NCBI GenBank assembly: GCA_947166295.1
Contig: CAMVDR010000003.1
Span: forward strand, 17,375 to 81,374
Reading direction: 5' to 3'
Source of the DNA: an uncultured Candidatus Saccharibacteria bacterium
Lineage (GTDB): Bacteria; Patescibacteriota; Saccharimonadia; Saccharimonadales; Saccharimonadaceae
Length of the DNA: 64,000 bases
The notes under the pieces are model-generated. The model was given only the letters and a program-made list of their open reading frames with translations. It searched no databases and was not told where the DNA came from. The translations under genes were made by a program, and so were the position numbers. This document shows, piece by piece, positions 43,985 through 53,528 of this stretch. The number at the start of each line of letters is the position of its first letter. Positions within the stretch are counted from its first letter, which is position 1.

Positions 43985-44024
43985 TATACTTATAAAACAC
44001 CTCATTTTGAAAAAGTCTTATTAT

Positions 44025-44052
44025 GACCCCTCCTCAAATAATTAGGGGGTTT
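44025..44052 (+). terminator. infB terminator (weak)
   Basis: ACCCCT...AGGGGGT hairpin followed by TTAG; modest U-run. Confidence 0.5.
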
Positions 44053-44152
44053 AGCCTAAAATGTCAAAAAAAACAGATGAAAAACAGTTAAAACCGAAAA
44101 ATTGTCAAAAAAACTATTGCGCTAATGCTTTTTTACGTGATATATTAGATAA

Positions 44153-44935
44153 ATGTCCAAAAAATTTTATACATCTGGGCGCTTAAAACGCCCGTATTTC
44201 AAAAACCCCCAAAAAAAGGAGTCCTTATTTATACTCTTTAATTTAATTATTTTAGTGTCCACGATCGTGGTTACAGCCATAGATATCAAATATGGCACCA
44301 GCGGCGGCCAAGACGGGGCCAGCGTTAGCGGTTGGGATTTTCTTAGACCGTTTACCATAGATAGTAATATTCTTATGGCTATCGCTGCGGCTATTGCCCT
44401 TATTAAGACTTTGCGACACAGCATAGTTACCGCTCGTAAGAACAACGCTTCATTTATGAGGCCGTTTGGAACTAAATTTACTAATTTCTATTTCCTATCC
44501 GTTGTTTCTATCGATTTGACCTTCGTTGTTGTTGCGCTTTTTCTTGCACCACTTCGTTTAATGCACGGTCAAAACGGCGCCAGTATGTTTATGGGGGATA
44601 TGTTCTTCTTCCACCTGATAAATCCAATTGCCGCCACCTGTGCGCTATTCCTATTTAACGGCGCCGCGGTAAATAGATTAAGTGAGCTCCTCTGCTATCT
44701 ACCAATGGCTATCTATTCCACGGTCTATGGTGTACACGTTCTCTTTATCGGTGATTGGGAAGATTTTTATAATTTTACTTTTGACGGCGATCCTTTTCTT
44801 TCCACCATATCCGTTTTCGCGAATATACTCATCATTCATTATATAACTAGGACCCTTGCCCGCTTCTACGGCAGAAGAATGGTCGATAACACTAGCTACC
44901 CTTATCAAGATCTCAAGTACAAACAACCCCGTTAA
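44153..44935 (+). CDS. Six-helix membrane protein (Pr6Pr/AIG1-like)
   Basis: 260 residues. Six hydrophobic segments; the second contains FTIDSNILMA, and a later one HLINPIAA, resembling the FTxxSNil and HxixP motifs of Pr6Pr and androgen-induced-1-like membrane families. TATATT at 44141-44146 lies 6 nt before the ATG (with TTGCGC, spacer 18), so the mRNA is probably leaderless. Function unknown; lipid hydrolase activity is known only for distant animal members. Confidence 0.6.
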   Translation: MSKKFYTSGRLKRPYFKNPQKKESLFILFNLIILVSTIVVTAIDIKYGTSGGQDGASVSGWDFLRPFTIDSNILMAIAAAIALIKTLRHSIVTARKNNASFMRPFGTKFTNFYFLSVVSIDLTFVVVALFLAPLRLMHGQNGASMFMGDMFFFHLINPIAATCALFLFNGAAVNRLSELLCYLPMAIYSTVYGVHVLFIGDWEDFYNFTFDGDPFLSTISVFANILIIHYITRTLARFYGRRMVDNTSYPYQDLKYKQPR

Positions 44936-44990
44936 TCCTGTAATAAACGGTCTCGAAAAATAAGCATAAATGTAGTACAATACAAATAGC

Positions 44991-45284
44991 ATGGAATTTA
45001 ATGAACAATTTCTACAAGAAATGGGCCTTTCGGCTATGCCAGAGGACGAAAAGCAACGTTTTCTAGATTATATTCAAGAAGAGTTAGAGGTTCGCATTGG
45101 TGAACGTATTTCGCGTGGCCTTACCGAAGTCCAACTCAATCAATTTGATATGATCACCGACCAAGCCGAAGCTACTAAGTGGTTAGAAATCAATCGCCCA
45201 GATTATCGCGAAATTGTTACTCGCACCATCAACGAAATGAAAGAAGAAATCCGCGCCAACCGATCCCGCCTCGTCGGAGCTTAA
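44991..45284 (+). CDS. DUF5663-like small protein
   Basis: 97 residues, acidic and helical: FLQEMGLSAMPEDEKQRFLDYIQEEL and VRIGERISRGLTEVQLNQF match the layout of the gene at 35803. TACAAT at 44976-44981 is 9 nt before the ATG. Function unknown. Confidence 0.6.
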   Translation: MEFNEQFLQEMGLSAMPEDEKQRFLDYIQEELEVRIGERISRGLTEVQLNQFDMITDQAEATKWLEINRPDYREIVTRTINEMKEEIRANRSRLVGA

Positions 45285-45298
45285 AGCTGAGATAAAAA

Positions 45299-45751
45299 AT
45301 GGACGCAGATAAAACAGACGACAACGTTCAGATTGAGCCTGGCAAGGCGGTTTATTCAGTAACGCAAAAACCCGAAACGCAGGGTAATCAGGTTGTCTCC
45401 GCCAACAAAATGCAAAAAGTAGACAAAATAAGGCTATGGGCTGGTATCTGTTTTATGGCGTTTATATTAATTGTTGTGCTTGGTCTTCTGGTTATTCCTA
45501 GAATAATTGAACCCTGTTGTATATTCTCATCTTATAGCCACATCCCACTATGTGATAGCAGATGGGGCGGATATAATTTTTGGCTTTTTGCTTCATTCTT
45601 TTTAGGTATCCCACTTAACATAATCGGGGGCTCATTTATACTTCGTAGTATATCTAATTGGGGAAAGATTAAGCACCCAGGTTTTATTACCTTTTTAGTT
45701 GTAGCTCTGAATATATTATTGCCTATACTGCTAATAACCTGCATTAGGTGA
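45299..45751 (+). CDS. Hypothetical membrane protein
   Basis: 150 residues: polar N-terminus of about 40 residues, then three hydrophobic segments (about 43-66, 95-118, 128-149) with three Cys in the first loop (PCCIFS, LCDSRW). More AT-rich than neighbours. No family recognised. Confidence 0.55.
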   Translation: MDADKTDDNVQIEPGKAVYSVTQKPETQGNQVVSANKMQKVDKIRLWAGICFMAFILIVVLGLLVIPRIIEPCCIFSSYSHIPLCDSRWGGYNFWLFASFFLGIPLNIIGGSFILRSISNWGKIKHPGFITFLVVALNILLPILLITCIR

Positions 45752-45773
45752 GACGATAATTGTTAAAATATTA

Positions 45774-46550
45774 TTATTTCTTATACCCATTAATAAAACT
45801 TTTCGCATCCATCGGCTTTTTACCATCTGGCTGCAAGTTGTCTATGCTTAAAATTTGGCCGTCGGCACACCTTAGCGGCAAAACTGCTGTCTTACCCGCC
45901 TTTAGCCTATGTGCGGTTAAAATCGCGCAATTTTTGCCGTAAAACGCATATTTTGCTTTCGGGAACCCCTGAAATGCCACAATTTTCCTAAAAATTTCTT
46001 CCGCGCTCTCTGTTTCAGGATGTAAAACCCCCATAGATTTATCAAATTTCCCACAAAATGTTGCTTTTGCTTCATCCTGCGAAGCAGGGGTGGGTAAGTT
46101 GTCTATATTCTCACATATCCACTCCGCCCCAGCCTTAGCCAGTTCTCTGTAGATCACCGCCTTGTCTAGGGGTAAATCCTTCAAAGTAGTCTGATGATAC
46201 ACCGGTCCGGCATCCATCGCCTTTGCTAGCTTCATAATAGATACGGAAAAGTCATTATCTCCCGCCAGTATCGCACTCTCTATCGGTGAAGCACCCCTGT
46301 ATAAAGGTAGCAGGGAAGGGTGAATATTTAAAATCCCCTCTGGTTCAAATAACTCTAATACCTCAGATTTGATTAACACTCCAAACGAGGCCAACACCCC
46401 GTGCACCTCTGGCATTTCGCGCTTTATCTCGCAAACTTTAGCCAAATCTTCCTTCGTACGCGCATGAAACACCACCTCAAAATGCTTTTCCAGTACCTCT
46501 AGCGCCGCCTCCGCTAGCGGCCCATTGCCAAAAAAGATAATCTTATCCAT
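45774..46550 (-). CDS. fmt: Methionyl-tRNA formyltransferase
   Basis: 259 residues from ATG 46550 (MDKIIFFGNGPLAEAAL), overlapping the def stop by 8 nt. The catalytic Asn and His are in ILNIHPSLLPLYRGASP and the Asp in KAMDAGPVY. The C-terminal domain is present but compact (total about 55 residues shorter than E. coli). Formylates initiator Met-tRNA; paired with deformylase def in the same operon. Confidence 0.93.
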   Translation of the reverse strand: MDKIIFFGNGPLAEAALEVLEKHFEVVFHARTKEDLAKVCEIKREMPEVHGVLASFGVLIKSEVLELFEPEGILNIHPSLLPLYRGASPIESAILAGDNDFSVSIMKLAKAMDAGPVYHQTTLKDLPLDKAVIYRELAKAGAEWICENIDNLPTPASQDEAKATFCGKFDKSMGVLHPETESAEEIFRKIVAFQGFPKAKYAFYGKNCAILTAHRLKAGKTAVLPLRCADGQILSIDNLQPDGKKPMDAKSFINGYKK

Positions 46551-47115
46551 CAGGGAACAACTTTTTATTGTTAGCAATTTTCTTATCGTAGTCCACCGGC
46601 TTCAGGTCGCCCTTGTCGTCCATCTCATAAAACGCATCTTTCGCCCCCTTGATGTGGTCTATAAACAGCACTCCATCTAGGTGATCTATCTCGTGTAGTA
46701 ATGTTCGCGCTAGTTCATCTGTAGCCTTAATGCGCACCTCTGTACCGTCTTCTAATTTCGCCTTTACGCGCACCTTACTCGCCCGTGGTACCTTCCCATA
46801 AATAAACGGCACCGATAGACACCCCTCAAAATCAGTTTTTACCTTACCATCCGCCTTTATCACCTCTGGATTAATCAGCGCCGTAAAAGTCGCCTTAGAC
46901 TTATCCGTCATATCGTCACGCACGATGATAATGCGCTTATTTACGCCCATCTGTGGCGCCGCCATCGCCGCCGACAGCTCGTACGGGTGCTCTTTTTCCC
47001 AATCTAGGGAAAGCTTCCGCATGTTCTCAATAATCTTCAAAATCTCATCATCGATTTTGGTGACTTTTTCGGACTTTTCGCGCAGCCTCGGGTCTGGCGT
47101 GGTAATTATTTTCAT
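46543..47115 (-). CDS. def: Peptide deformylase
   Basis: 190 residues. Motif 1 is SAAMAAPQMG (usual GxGLAAxQ; the first Gly is replaced), motif 2 EGCLSVP with the metal Cys, motif 3 HEIDHLDGVLF with two metal His and the catalytic Glu. Removes the N-formyl group from new proteins. An insert follows residue 40 (EKEHPYELS). Divergent from the surface cassette 2 promoter. Confidence 0.94.
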   Translation of the reverse strand: MKIITTPDPRLREKSEKVTKIDDEILKIIENMRKLSLDWEKEHPYELSAAMAAPQMGVNKRIIIVRDDMTDKSKATFTALINPEVIKADGKVKTDFEGCLSVPFIYGKVPRASKVRVKAKLEDGTEVRIKATDELARTLLHEIDHLDGVLFIDHIKGAKDAFYEMDDKGDLKPVDYDKKIANNKKLFPDG

Positions 47116-47172
47116 AAGCTAATTATATCACAGAACGAATAATCCGCAAAATAACAGGGAAGAAAAAAGTGC

Positions 47173-47202
47173 TTGAAATCCGCTTTTTGTTTGTGCTATA
47201 AT
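47173..47202 (+). promoter_or_regulatory. Promoter of surface cassette 2 leader
   Basis: TTGAAA (47173-47178) and TATAAT (47197-47202), spacer 18 nt. Confidence 0.65.
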
Positions 47203-47208
47203 GAAATT

Positions 47209-47380
47209 GCTATAACTTAATTACGGCGAAAGCCACGTTTTTATAATTTTATGTAAGTACTTAAAACGGCACCGTAAGGTTACCATCAAGGTACTTGCGT
47301 AATAGACGCGGCTATCGTGATTAGGTTATAGCACCCCTTGCGGTGCCATTTTTGTTAATCCCCGTTAACTAGATGGCGCC
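47209..47380 (+). promoter_or_regulatory. Structured leader RNA 2 with competing terminator/antiterminator
   Basis: Closing stem 47209-47225 with 47316-47332; inner stem ATGTAAGTACTT (47251-47262) with AAGGTACTTGCGT (47288-47300); apical AACGGCACCGTAAGG (47265-47279). Terminator GCACC/GGTGC (47331-47346) plus ATTTTTG; alternative pairing GGTGCCAT (47342-47349) with ATGGCGCC (47373-47380). In leader 1 the corresponding antiterminator is TGGCACC, so the 3' arm differs by one base that still pairs through a wobble. Confidence 0.7.
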
Positions 47381-47416
47381 ACAAAGACTAAGTCAATAAA
47401 ATGAGAGAGGTACAAG

Positions 47417-49165
47417 ATGGGCCACAAAGTAAAACAATCTTTAGTAAATAGCAGAATAGATTTCTTCTACTATGCTTTCCGTAATGTATTGCTAGTTTCT
47501 GTACCTCTCCTTATCCTCTCTGCTCTTATCTTAGGCCTTAGTACTTCTCACAGTTCTGCAGTAAGTTCTGGTAGTAGTGGTACAGACAATGTCCAATTAG
47601 TCTTGTCTACTTCCTGTACAGTAAATGCAGTAGTTACATCAGAACATACAGTAAGTCTTAATGGTGGCCAATTAGATAATAATGTAGGCAATACTAAACT
47701 CAGTGCCTACTGTAATGATAATAATGGCTATAGTATCTATGCAGTAGGTAGTAGTGGAGACATAGATGGTAATACAGACTTAATTAATACGGTAAATGAA
47801 AGCTATAATATCCATACTGGAGTATATAACGAAAACAATGCATCCAACCCTTCTTCCTGGGCTATGAAACTAACCGCCGGAACTGGTACTGGTATAGATC
47901 CAGTTACTGGAGAAAGTGTACCTACTACTCCACCTACCATCATTAATGGCTATGATAACTATAGTGCTATACCTAATGTCTATACCCAAGTAGCTAAAAG
48001 AACTTCTGGTACTAGTATGATAACGGATAGCGATGCTTCTGGATCATATCTCAATACTACCTACCAGATTTATGCCAATTCCTATCAGCCTGCAGGAACC
48101 TATAATGGTAAAGTAAAATATGTTATAGTGCATCCAAATAGTAATCATAACACCATCCCAGATTTAGATACCGCCTTTGCTGCAGCTGGTAAAATGAAAG
48201 TCTATGAAGAAGGCGGCAATTCATATTATGCTATGCAAGATATGGACTCTCAAATATGTAGCTTTGTAAGTGGCACTGGCGCAAGCACTGCTACGCAGTT
48301 AGTAGATACTAGAGATAATAACCTCTACTGGGTAGCTAAACTGGAAGATGGTAAATGCTGGATGACTAGCAATCTAGATCTAGACATCGGCGGCACAGGC
48401 GTAGCAGCACTAACATCCGAGAATACGGATATCAGTACTACCGCATCTGGTAGCGGCATCTACTCAAATGGTTATACTGAAGGCAATGGTGTATGGACTT
48501 GGACACCAGTGTCTACTGCCATTACTTCTAACTACTACATTTCTGGTACTTCCGTTGGACCATCTGCTTGGCCAACCAATAACTACACCACGCCATACTC
48601 AGCTGAAGGCGGTGATACTTATTACTACACTTCAAATACTACCACTAACGATACTAGGTATAACTCTCTTCAAGCCTGTAAAAATGCAAGCCATACAGAA
48701 GATGAATGCAAACGTTACTTTGTTGGTAATTACTATAACTGGACTGCTGCTATAGCTTCCAATAATTCTACTAATATAAGTACTACTGGAACTATAGCCT
48801 CTAACTCTATCTGTCCTAAAGGATGGCGTCTACCTAATGCTTCACAAGCAGACAATGTTAACAATGAGTTTGGCAGGATGCTTTATAAAGCTGAAATAAC
48901 CGCTATGTTATCTGCCGGTGATGATTCTGTAGGCTATATGACGGGCGGTTTTAATAAATTACGTTCTAGTCCATACTACTTTGTGCGGTTTGGCGGTATC
49001 GGTGGCGGTACCCTGTACAGTCCCGGTGTCTACGGCTTCTACTGGTCTAGTACGGTTAGCAGTAGTACCGACGCTTACAACCTGCTCTTTAGTGGTACTG
49101 ATATCTACCCAGCCCGTAACAACGGCAGGCAAGCCGGGATGTCTGTACGCTGCGTTGCCAGATAA
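47417..49165 (+). CDS. Membrane-anchored FISUMP-domain surface protein 2
   Basis: 582 residues; GAGAGGT precedes the ATG. Shares with protein 1 the basic start, RIDFFYYAFRN, a membrane segment (about 26-48), the CNDNNGYSIYAVGSSG region, SYQPAGTYNGKVKY, KLEDGKCWMTSNLDLDI, and the C-terminal GFYWSST...GMSVRCVAR block. From FVRFGG onward (about 48975-49150) codons ending in C become frequent, unlike the A/T-ending codons before. This segment encodes exposed C-type-lectin-like loops and is the most divergent between paralogues. Likely adhesin or host-contact protein. Confidence 0.82.
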   Translation: MGHKVKQSLVNSRIDFFYYAFRNVLLVSVPLLILSALILGLSTSHSSAVSSGSSGTDNVQLVLSTSCTVNAVVTSEHTVSLNGGQLDNNVGNTKLSAYCNDNNGYSIYAVGSSGDIDGNTDLINTVNESYNIHTGVYNENNASNPSSWAMKLTAGTGTGIDPVTGESVPTTPPTIINGYDNYSAIPNVYTQVAKRTSGTSMITDSDASGSYLNTTYQIYANSYQPAGTYNGKVKYVIVHPNSNHNTIPDLDTAFAAAGKMKVYEEGGNSYYAMQDMDSQICSFVSGTGASTATQLVDTRDNNLYWVAKLEDGKCWMTSNLDLDIGGTGVAALTSENTDISTTASGSGIYSNGYTEGNGVWTWTPVSTAITSNYYISGTSVGPSAWPTNNYTTPYSAEGGDTYYYTSNTTTNDTRYNSLQACKNASHTEDECKRYFVGNYYNWTAAIASNNSTNISTTGTIASNSICPKGWRLPNASQADNVNNEFGRMLYKAEITAMLSAGDDSVGYMTGGFNKLRSSPYYFVRFGGIGGGTLYSPGVYGFYWSSTVSSSTDAYNLLFSGTDIYPARNNGRQAGMSVRCVAR

Positions 49166-49214
49166 AATTTAACCCCAGCTATTATAATCTTAACCATAAG
49201 CCACCCGCTGGGGG

Positions 49215-49244
49215 TTGAAATATTCTTTCATTTACGCTAATAAT
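49215..49244 (+). promoter_or_regulatory. Promoter of the 250-nt RNA, copy 2
   Basis: GCTGGGGGTTGAAA with TTGAAA at 49215-49220, 18-nt spacer, AATAAT at 49239-49244. Confidence 0.6.
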
Positions 49245-49250
49245 AACGCC

Positions 49251-49499
49251 GGATTGGCTTCGGGATTTAGTGGGCACAAAATTCACAAGCTCTAAAAAGA
49301 GTTTGTGGTTGTGTGAGGGTCCATTAAACAGTTATTCTAGGCAGACTAGGATCCTAGAAGGGAGATGAGTTAAATAACTATACAGATTAATCTGCTATGC
49401 ATCATCTTTCCAAATCGGAAACGCCGAAGTAAAAAATCTAGTTAGTTCAATCACTAACTAGACCAACCCTACAAGAGGGTTTCCTAGAGGCTCTCTTTT
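49251..49499 (+). ncRNA. Conserved structured RNA of about 250 nt, copy 2
   Basis: Over 80% similar by eye to copy 1. Stem changes are compensated: TTTAGTGGGC with GTCCATTAAA, and ATCTAGTTAG with CTAACTAGA. Ends with the AGAGGGT...CTCTC terminator and TTTTA. Follows surface gene 2 as copy 1 follows surface gene 1. Confidence 0.75.
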
Positions 49500-49533
49500 A
49501 TGCTTCAATTATAACATACTATAATTAGTATTT

Positions 49534-51480
49534 CTACAACAGCCCTGGCGGGTCTAGCGTAATACGAAAATTAGCATCTAGCCCCCGGCACGCCTCCATT
49601 AGCGCTTTGCGCGATTTGGCCCGCGCGGTAATCTGCCAAGTGTAACCTTTATTAGTATGCTCATGAAACGCCGGCATCGGCGGGGAAACCAGTAGTCGCT
49701 TATCTCGGGTAAGGCCTACTACCGTCGCACGTACTTTCTTTAGTACTGTCGCCTCTGTTTTCATCGTAATTTCTAGCTTCGCCACAAACATGAACGGCGG
49801 AAACCCAGCTTTGCGTCGCTTTTTCACTGTATATTCGTAAAACCCAAAATAGTCAGACTCTGCTGCCATATTTATCACCGGGCTTTCCGGCCGAAATGTC
49901 TGGATATACACTTCTGCCTCTGTCAAGTGTCCTCGTCCCACCCGGCCAATTACCTGAGTGAGTAGCTGGAAAGTCCGTTCTTCCGCCATATAATCTGGTA
50001 AGGCTAGCCCAGCATCGGCCTGCGCCACCCCTACCGTAGCCAATCGTGGCAGGTCTAGCCCCTTTGCTAAAGTCTGCGTCCCCACTAATATATCCACTTT
50101 GCCATCACGCACCCCTTCATACGCGGCATCTAGCCCCTCATTTTTCTTATTGTCCGCATCAAACCTCTGTACTCGCGCACTAGGGAAGAGCTTTTTTAGC
50201 TCACTCTCTAATAGTTTAGTGCCAAACCCTTTATGGATTATCCCCGGCGCACCACATTTGGGGCAATTTAGTGGCACTCGCTCAGTATGTCCACAAGTGT
50301 GACACGCCAGCTCGTAGCTATCGGCATGCAAGGTTAAAGGCAAAAAACAGTTTGGGCACAGCATCTCTTCGCCACAATCCTCGCAGATCGTCAGCGGTGC
50401 TGACCCCCTGCGGTTATGAAAAATCAACGTCTGCCGCCCCTGTTCCAGGTTCTTTTTTATTGCCGCTAACAGAGCATTGGAGAAATATCGGTTTTTGCTA
50501 AAATTATCTCTGTTTTTTAGATCTATAATCTTAATCTCTGGCTTCACCGCGGTGGTTTTGGCCTTTTCTTTTAATGTTACCAAGGCTCCCTTTTCCTTTG
50601 CCAAGTAATAATCTTCCACTGTGGGGGTAGCCGACCCCAAAATCAGGTCAATTCCTAGCTTTCCAGCCATATAACTTGCTACCCGTATCGCCGAGTATTT
50701 TGGCGCGTTCTCTTGATAATAAGTCCCCTCATGTGCCTCATCTATGATAATTAATCCCAGATTCGCCACTGGCGCAAACAGGACAGATCTCGGTCCAATC
50801 ACCATCCTAGGCTCATCTGTCTCTAAGAGAGAATTAAAAATCAGGTGCCGTTCGGCCTCAGTTTGTTTAGAGTGCAGTAATGCTACTTTATCGCCAAAAT
50901 ATTCCGTAAAAACCCGAACAAGTTGCCCCGTTAATGCTATTTCTGGCACCAAAAGTATAGTAGATTTTTGCGCTAAAAGGGCATTTTTAGCCATTTTAAG
51001 GTATATGTTGGTTTTGCCGCTTCCGGTCACGCCATGTAGTAGTTTCGTGGCTCCTGGAGCCTTTTTTAGGGCTTCTAGCGCATTTTTCTGGGCCTGATTG
51101 AGCGGAATTTCCGCATCTGTGGCAGTTTGTTCGGTTTTAAGCATGTTCCCGAACATTTGTTCGGTTTTTCGCCGTCTCTTATCTACCCCGTTTGGCAGTA
51201 TTAAGCCTAGAGTGCTAGCTAGCGGCACCTGGTAGTAGTCGGCAATAAATCGCGCCGTTGTCACCAGGTGCATTGGTAGCGGCTTTGAATACAAAACTTG
51301 CAAAATCTTTTTCGTAGCAAAATTCGGTTGCGCAACTTTTTTACAAACTACACCTACCGCCTTGCCGCGCCCTAGTGGTACCACTACAATCTGCCCCGGC
51401 ACCAGGGAATTATCAGACTCATAGGTTAGCACACCGCTAGCCTTATTAAACACCTTCCCCGGTATTACCTCATAAAACAT
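49534..51480 (-). CDS. priA: Primosomal protein N' (PriA helicase)
   Basis: 648 residues. N-terminal DNA-binding domain, Walker A HGVTGSGKT, DEAH box IIIDEAHEGTYYQ, SATPTVEDYY, zinc-binding segment CEDCGEEMLCPNC...CHTCG...CPKCG, and GTQTLAKGLDLPRLATVGV with the arginine finger motif QVIGRVGRG. Restarts replication at stalled forks. A minus-strand TATAAT (51487-51492) lies 6 nt before the ATG, so it is probably leaderless. Confidence 0.96.
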   Translation of the reverse strand: MFYEVIPGKVFNKASGVLTYESDNSLVPGQIVVVPLGRGKAVGVVCKKVAQPNFATKKILQVLYSKPLPMHLVTTARFIADYYQVPLASTLGLILPNGVDKRRRKTEQMFGNMLKTEQTATDAEIPLNQAQKNALEALKKAPGATKLLHGVTGSGKTNIYLKMAKNALLAQKSTILLVPEIALTGQLVRVFTEYFGDKVALLHSKQTEAERHLIFNSLLETDEPRMVIGPRSVLFAPVANLGLIIIDEAHEGTYYQENAPKYSAIRVASYMAGKLGIDLILGSATPTVEDYYLAKEKGALVTLKEKAKTTAVKPEIKIIDLKNRDNFSKNRYFSNALLAAIKKNLEQGRQTLIFHNRRGSAPLTICEDCGEEMLCPNCFLPLTLHADSYELACHTCGHTERVPLNCPKCGAPGIIHKGFGTKLLESELKKLFPSARVQRFDADNKKNEGLDAAYEGVRDGKVDILVGTQTLAKGLDLPRLATVGVAQADAGLALPDYMAEERTFQLLTQVIGRVGRGHLTEAEVYIQTFRPESPVINMAAESDYFGFYEYTVKKRRKAGFPPFMFVAKLEITMKTEATVLKKVRATVVGLTRDKRLLVSPPMPAFHEHTNKGYTWQITARAKSRKALMEACRGLDANFRITLDPPGLL

Positions 51481-51600
51481 ATATTCATTATAGCATATGG
51501 GGTAGGGCTAAGATATTATGTGGTGAATAAAGGCCTCATCCAAATTGTTGTATTTTTTACACTTTACGTGCTATAATAGTGAAAGATTAAGCGAGGTAAT

Positions 51601-51891
51601 ATGTTAGATATATTTGTCACTTCTCGGGTGCGCCGCAAAATTATCGTGGTTTTTGCTAAATATCCAGACTTTAAGACCCACGTTCGTGGCTTGGCTAAGC
51701 TCATCAAAGAAGATCCAGGCAATATCCAGAGGGAGCTAAACCGCATGGCTGAAGGCAAGTTCCTTATCGTTACTAAAAAGGGTAAAACCAAAATCTACCA
51801 GACCAACAAACAATTCCCAATCTTAAAAGAGCTCCAAAGTATCGTCATCAAAAGCCAAAAGGGCAGCAAGCCGAGCAAAACCATAGGCTAA
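51601..51891 (+). CDS. Winged-helix regulator upstream of recJ
   Basis: 96 residues. VTSRVRRKIIVVFAKYPDF, LAKLIKEDPGNIQRELNRMAEGKFL and a wing TKKGKTKIYQ form an ArsR-like winged helix. AGCGAGGT precedes the ATG. recJ follows 1 nt after the stop, so the two are co-transcribed; it may regulate its own operon. Confidence 0.7.
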   Translation: MLDIFVTSRVRRKIIVVFAKYPDFKTHVRGLAKLIKEDPGNIQRELNRMAEGKFLIVTKKGKTKIYQTNKQFPILKELQSIVIKSQKGSKPSKTIG

Positions 51892-51892
51892 A

Positions 51893-53515
51893 ATGAGTAA
51901 ATTATTTGAACGCTTATTAGAAGCGCGTGGGCTAGATCGCAGTTTTTTGGCTCCCAAGTACGAATCCCTCACGGACCCCTTCATTTTACCGGATTTAGAT
52001 AAGGCGGCAGACAGAATTAATCAAGCTATAACAGAGAACGAGAAGATTTTAATCTATGGTGATTACGATGTAGATGGCGTCACCGCTAGTACCGTAATGG
52101 CGGATGCGCTTACCCTGGCCGGCGCCAATCCTGAAAATATAGATATTATGTTGCCAGACCGTTTTGCGGATGGTTACGGCATGAGCCCGCGCTTAATTTC
52201 TCGCGCCAAAAAACAGGGAGTTACCTTGGTGATTACGGTAGACTGCGGCTCACGCAACCACGCCATTATAGACGAGCTAAATACCTTAAATATAGACACC
52301 ATCGTCACGGATCATCATGAATGTGGCGACGAATTACCAGAGGCTCTAGCCATAGTAAATCCCAAGCGCCCAGATTTTGTCGCCATAAATGGCCTGAGGG
52401 ACCTTGCCGGTGTAGGCGTGGCCTTTAAGGTGGCGCAAGGCTTAGTGCAAAAAAGTCTCATCCCTGCCGGCCAAGAGAAGTGGCTGCTAGATTTAGTGTT
52501 AATAGGCACCATTTGCGATAATATGCTTCTCACTGGCGAAAACCGTATTCTTGGTTATTACGGCATCAAGGTTTTAGAAAAAACTCGCCGCGCTGGCCTA
52601 AAAGAATTAATGTCTCGTGCCCGAGTAAAAAATTTAACTGCCGAAAGCATCGGTTTTCAGATTGGCCCACGGTTAAACGCCGCCGGCCGGCTGAAGTCTG
52701 CTCATCTTTCGCTAGACCTGCTCCGCGCTACTTCTCCTACCGATGCCGCCGCCCTCGCCGAACAACTAGAAGACCTCAATAAAAAACGCAAAACCGAGCA
52801 ACAAGCCGCTATCAAAGAAATCTCCACCCGCGGCGTTTCGGGTGATCCAGTCATTATAGAGACCGGCTCTTGGCACGAAGGTATCTTAGGAATTATTGCC
52901 GGCCGTTTAGTAGAAGAATATCAGCGTCCAGCTTTTGTATTATCAGAGGTAGAAAATGGTATTTTTAAGGGCTCTGGCCGTAGCTTTGGCGATTTTAGCT
53001 TGGCCAAAGCTCTAGACTATGCCAAGGATTCTATCATTGGCGGTGGTGGCCACGCTGGCGCCGCTGGCGTGCGGGTGGATAGTAAGCAGCTCTATGCATT
53101 TCGCGAGAAAATCAATGAATATTATAAAAGCTTGCATCTAGTGGATCAAACAAAATATCTCAAGCAGCGAGCCGATCTAGATGTCGCGAACCTTTCTGAT
53201 TTATCTCTGCAATTTCTAGAAGAACTAAAATCCCTAGAGCCCTTCGGTGCAGGGAACGAAGAACCGATTTTCCGCTTGTCAGAAGTAGATATCGTTAATA
53301 TTTCTCACATGGGCACCGAACAAAATCACCTCCGCCTAGATATCAGGGATAGAAAAGGTAATAATCTAAAACTCGTCGCTTTCTATGCTCCAGAGCAGTG
53401 GCTAAGTCTTACCTCGGAAGATAAAATAGTGCCACTGGTTAAACTAATGGAGAATGATTTCAACGGTGTAAAATCTGCCGAGGCTCGCATTGTAGACATA
53501 GAGATAATTTCGTGA
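51893..53515 (+). CDS. recJ: Single-stranded-DNA-specific exonuclease RecJ
   Basis: 540 residues. DHH motifs: IYGDYDVDGVTAS, TVDCGSRNHAII, VTDHHECGDELP and GVGVAFKVAQGL; DHHA1 motif SGRSFGDFSLAKAL with IGGGGHAGAAG; C-terminal OB-like domain. Degrades 5'-ended single strands in recombination and repair. Length is normal. Confidence 0.95.
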   Translation: MSKLFERLLEARGLDRSFLAPKYESLTDPFILPDLDKAADRINQAITENEKILIYGDYDVDGVTASTVMADALTLAGANPENIDIMLPDRFADGYGMSPRLISRAKKQGVTLVITVDCGSRNHAIIDELNTLNIDTIVTDHHECGDELPEALAIVNPKRPDFVAINGLRDLAGVGVAFKVAQGLVQKSLIPAGQEKWLLDLVLIGTICDNMLLTGENRILGYYGIKVLEKTRRAGLKELMSRARVKNLTAESIGFQIGPRLNAAGRLKSAHLSLDLLRATSPTDAAALAEQLEDLNKKRKTEQQAAIKEISTRGVSGDPVIIETGSWHEGILGIIAGRLVEEYQRPAFVLSEVENGIFKGSGRSFGDFSLAKALDYAKDSIIGGGGHAGAAGVRVDSKQLYAFREKINEYYKSLHLVDQTKYLKQRADLDVANLSDLSLQFLEELKSLEPFGAGNEEPIFRLSEVDIVNISHMGTEQNHLRLDIRDRKGNNLKLVAFYAPEQWLSLTSEDKIVPLVKLMENDFNGVKSAEARIVDIEIIS

Positions 53516-53528
53516 TACAATCAAAGCA

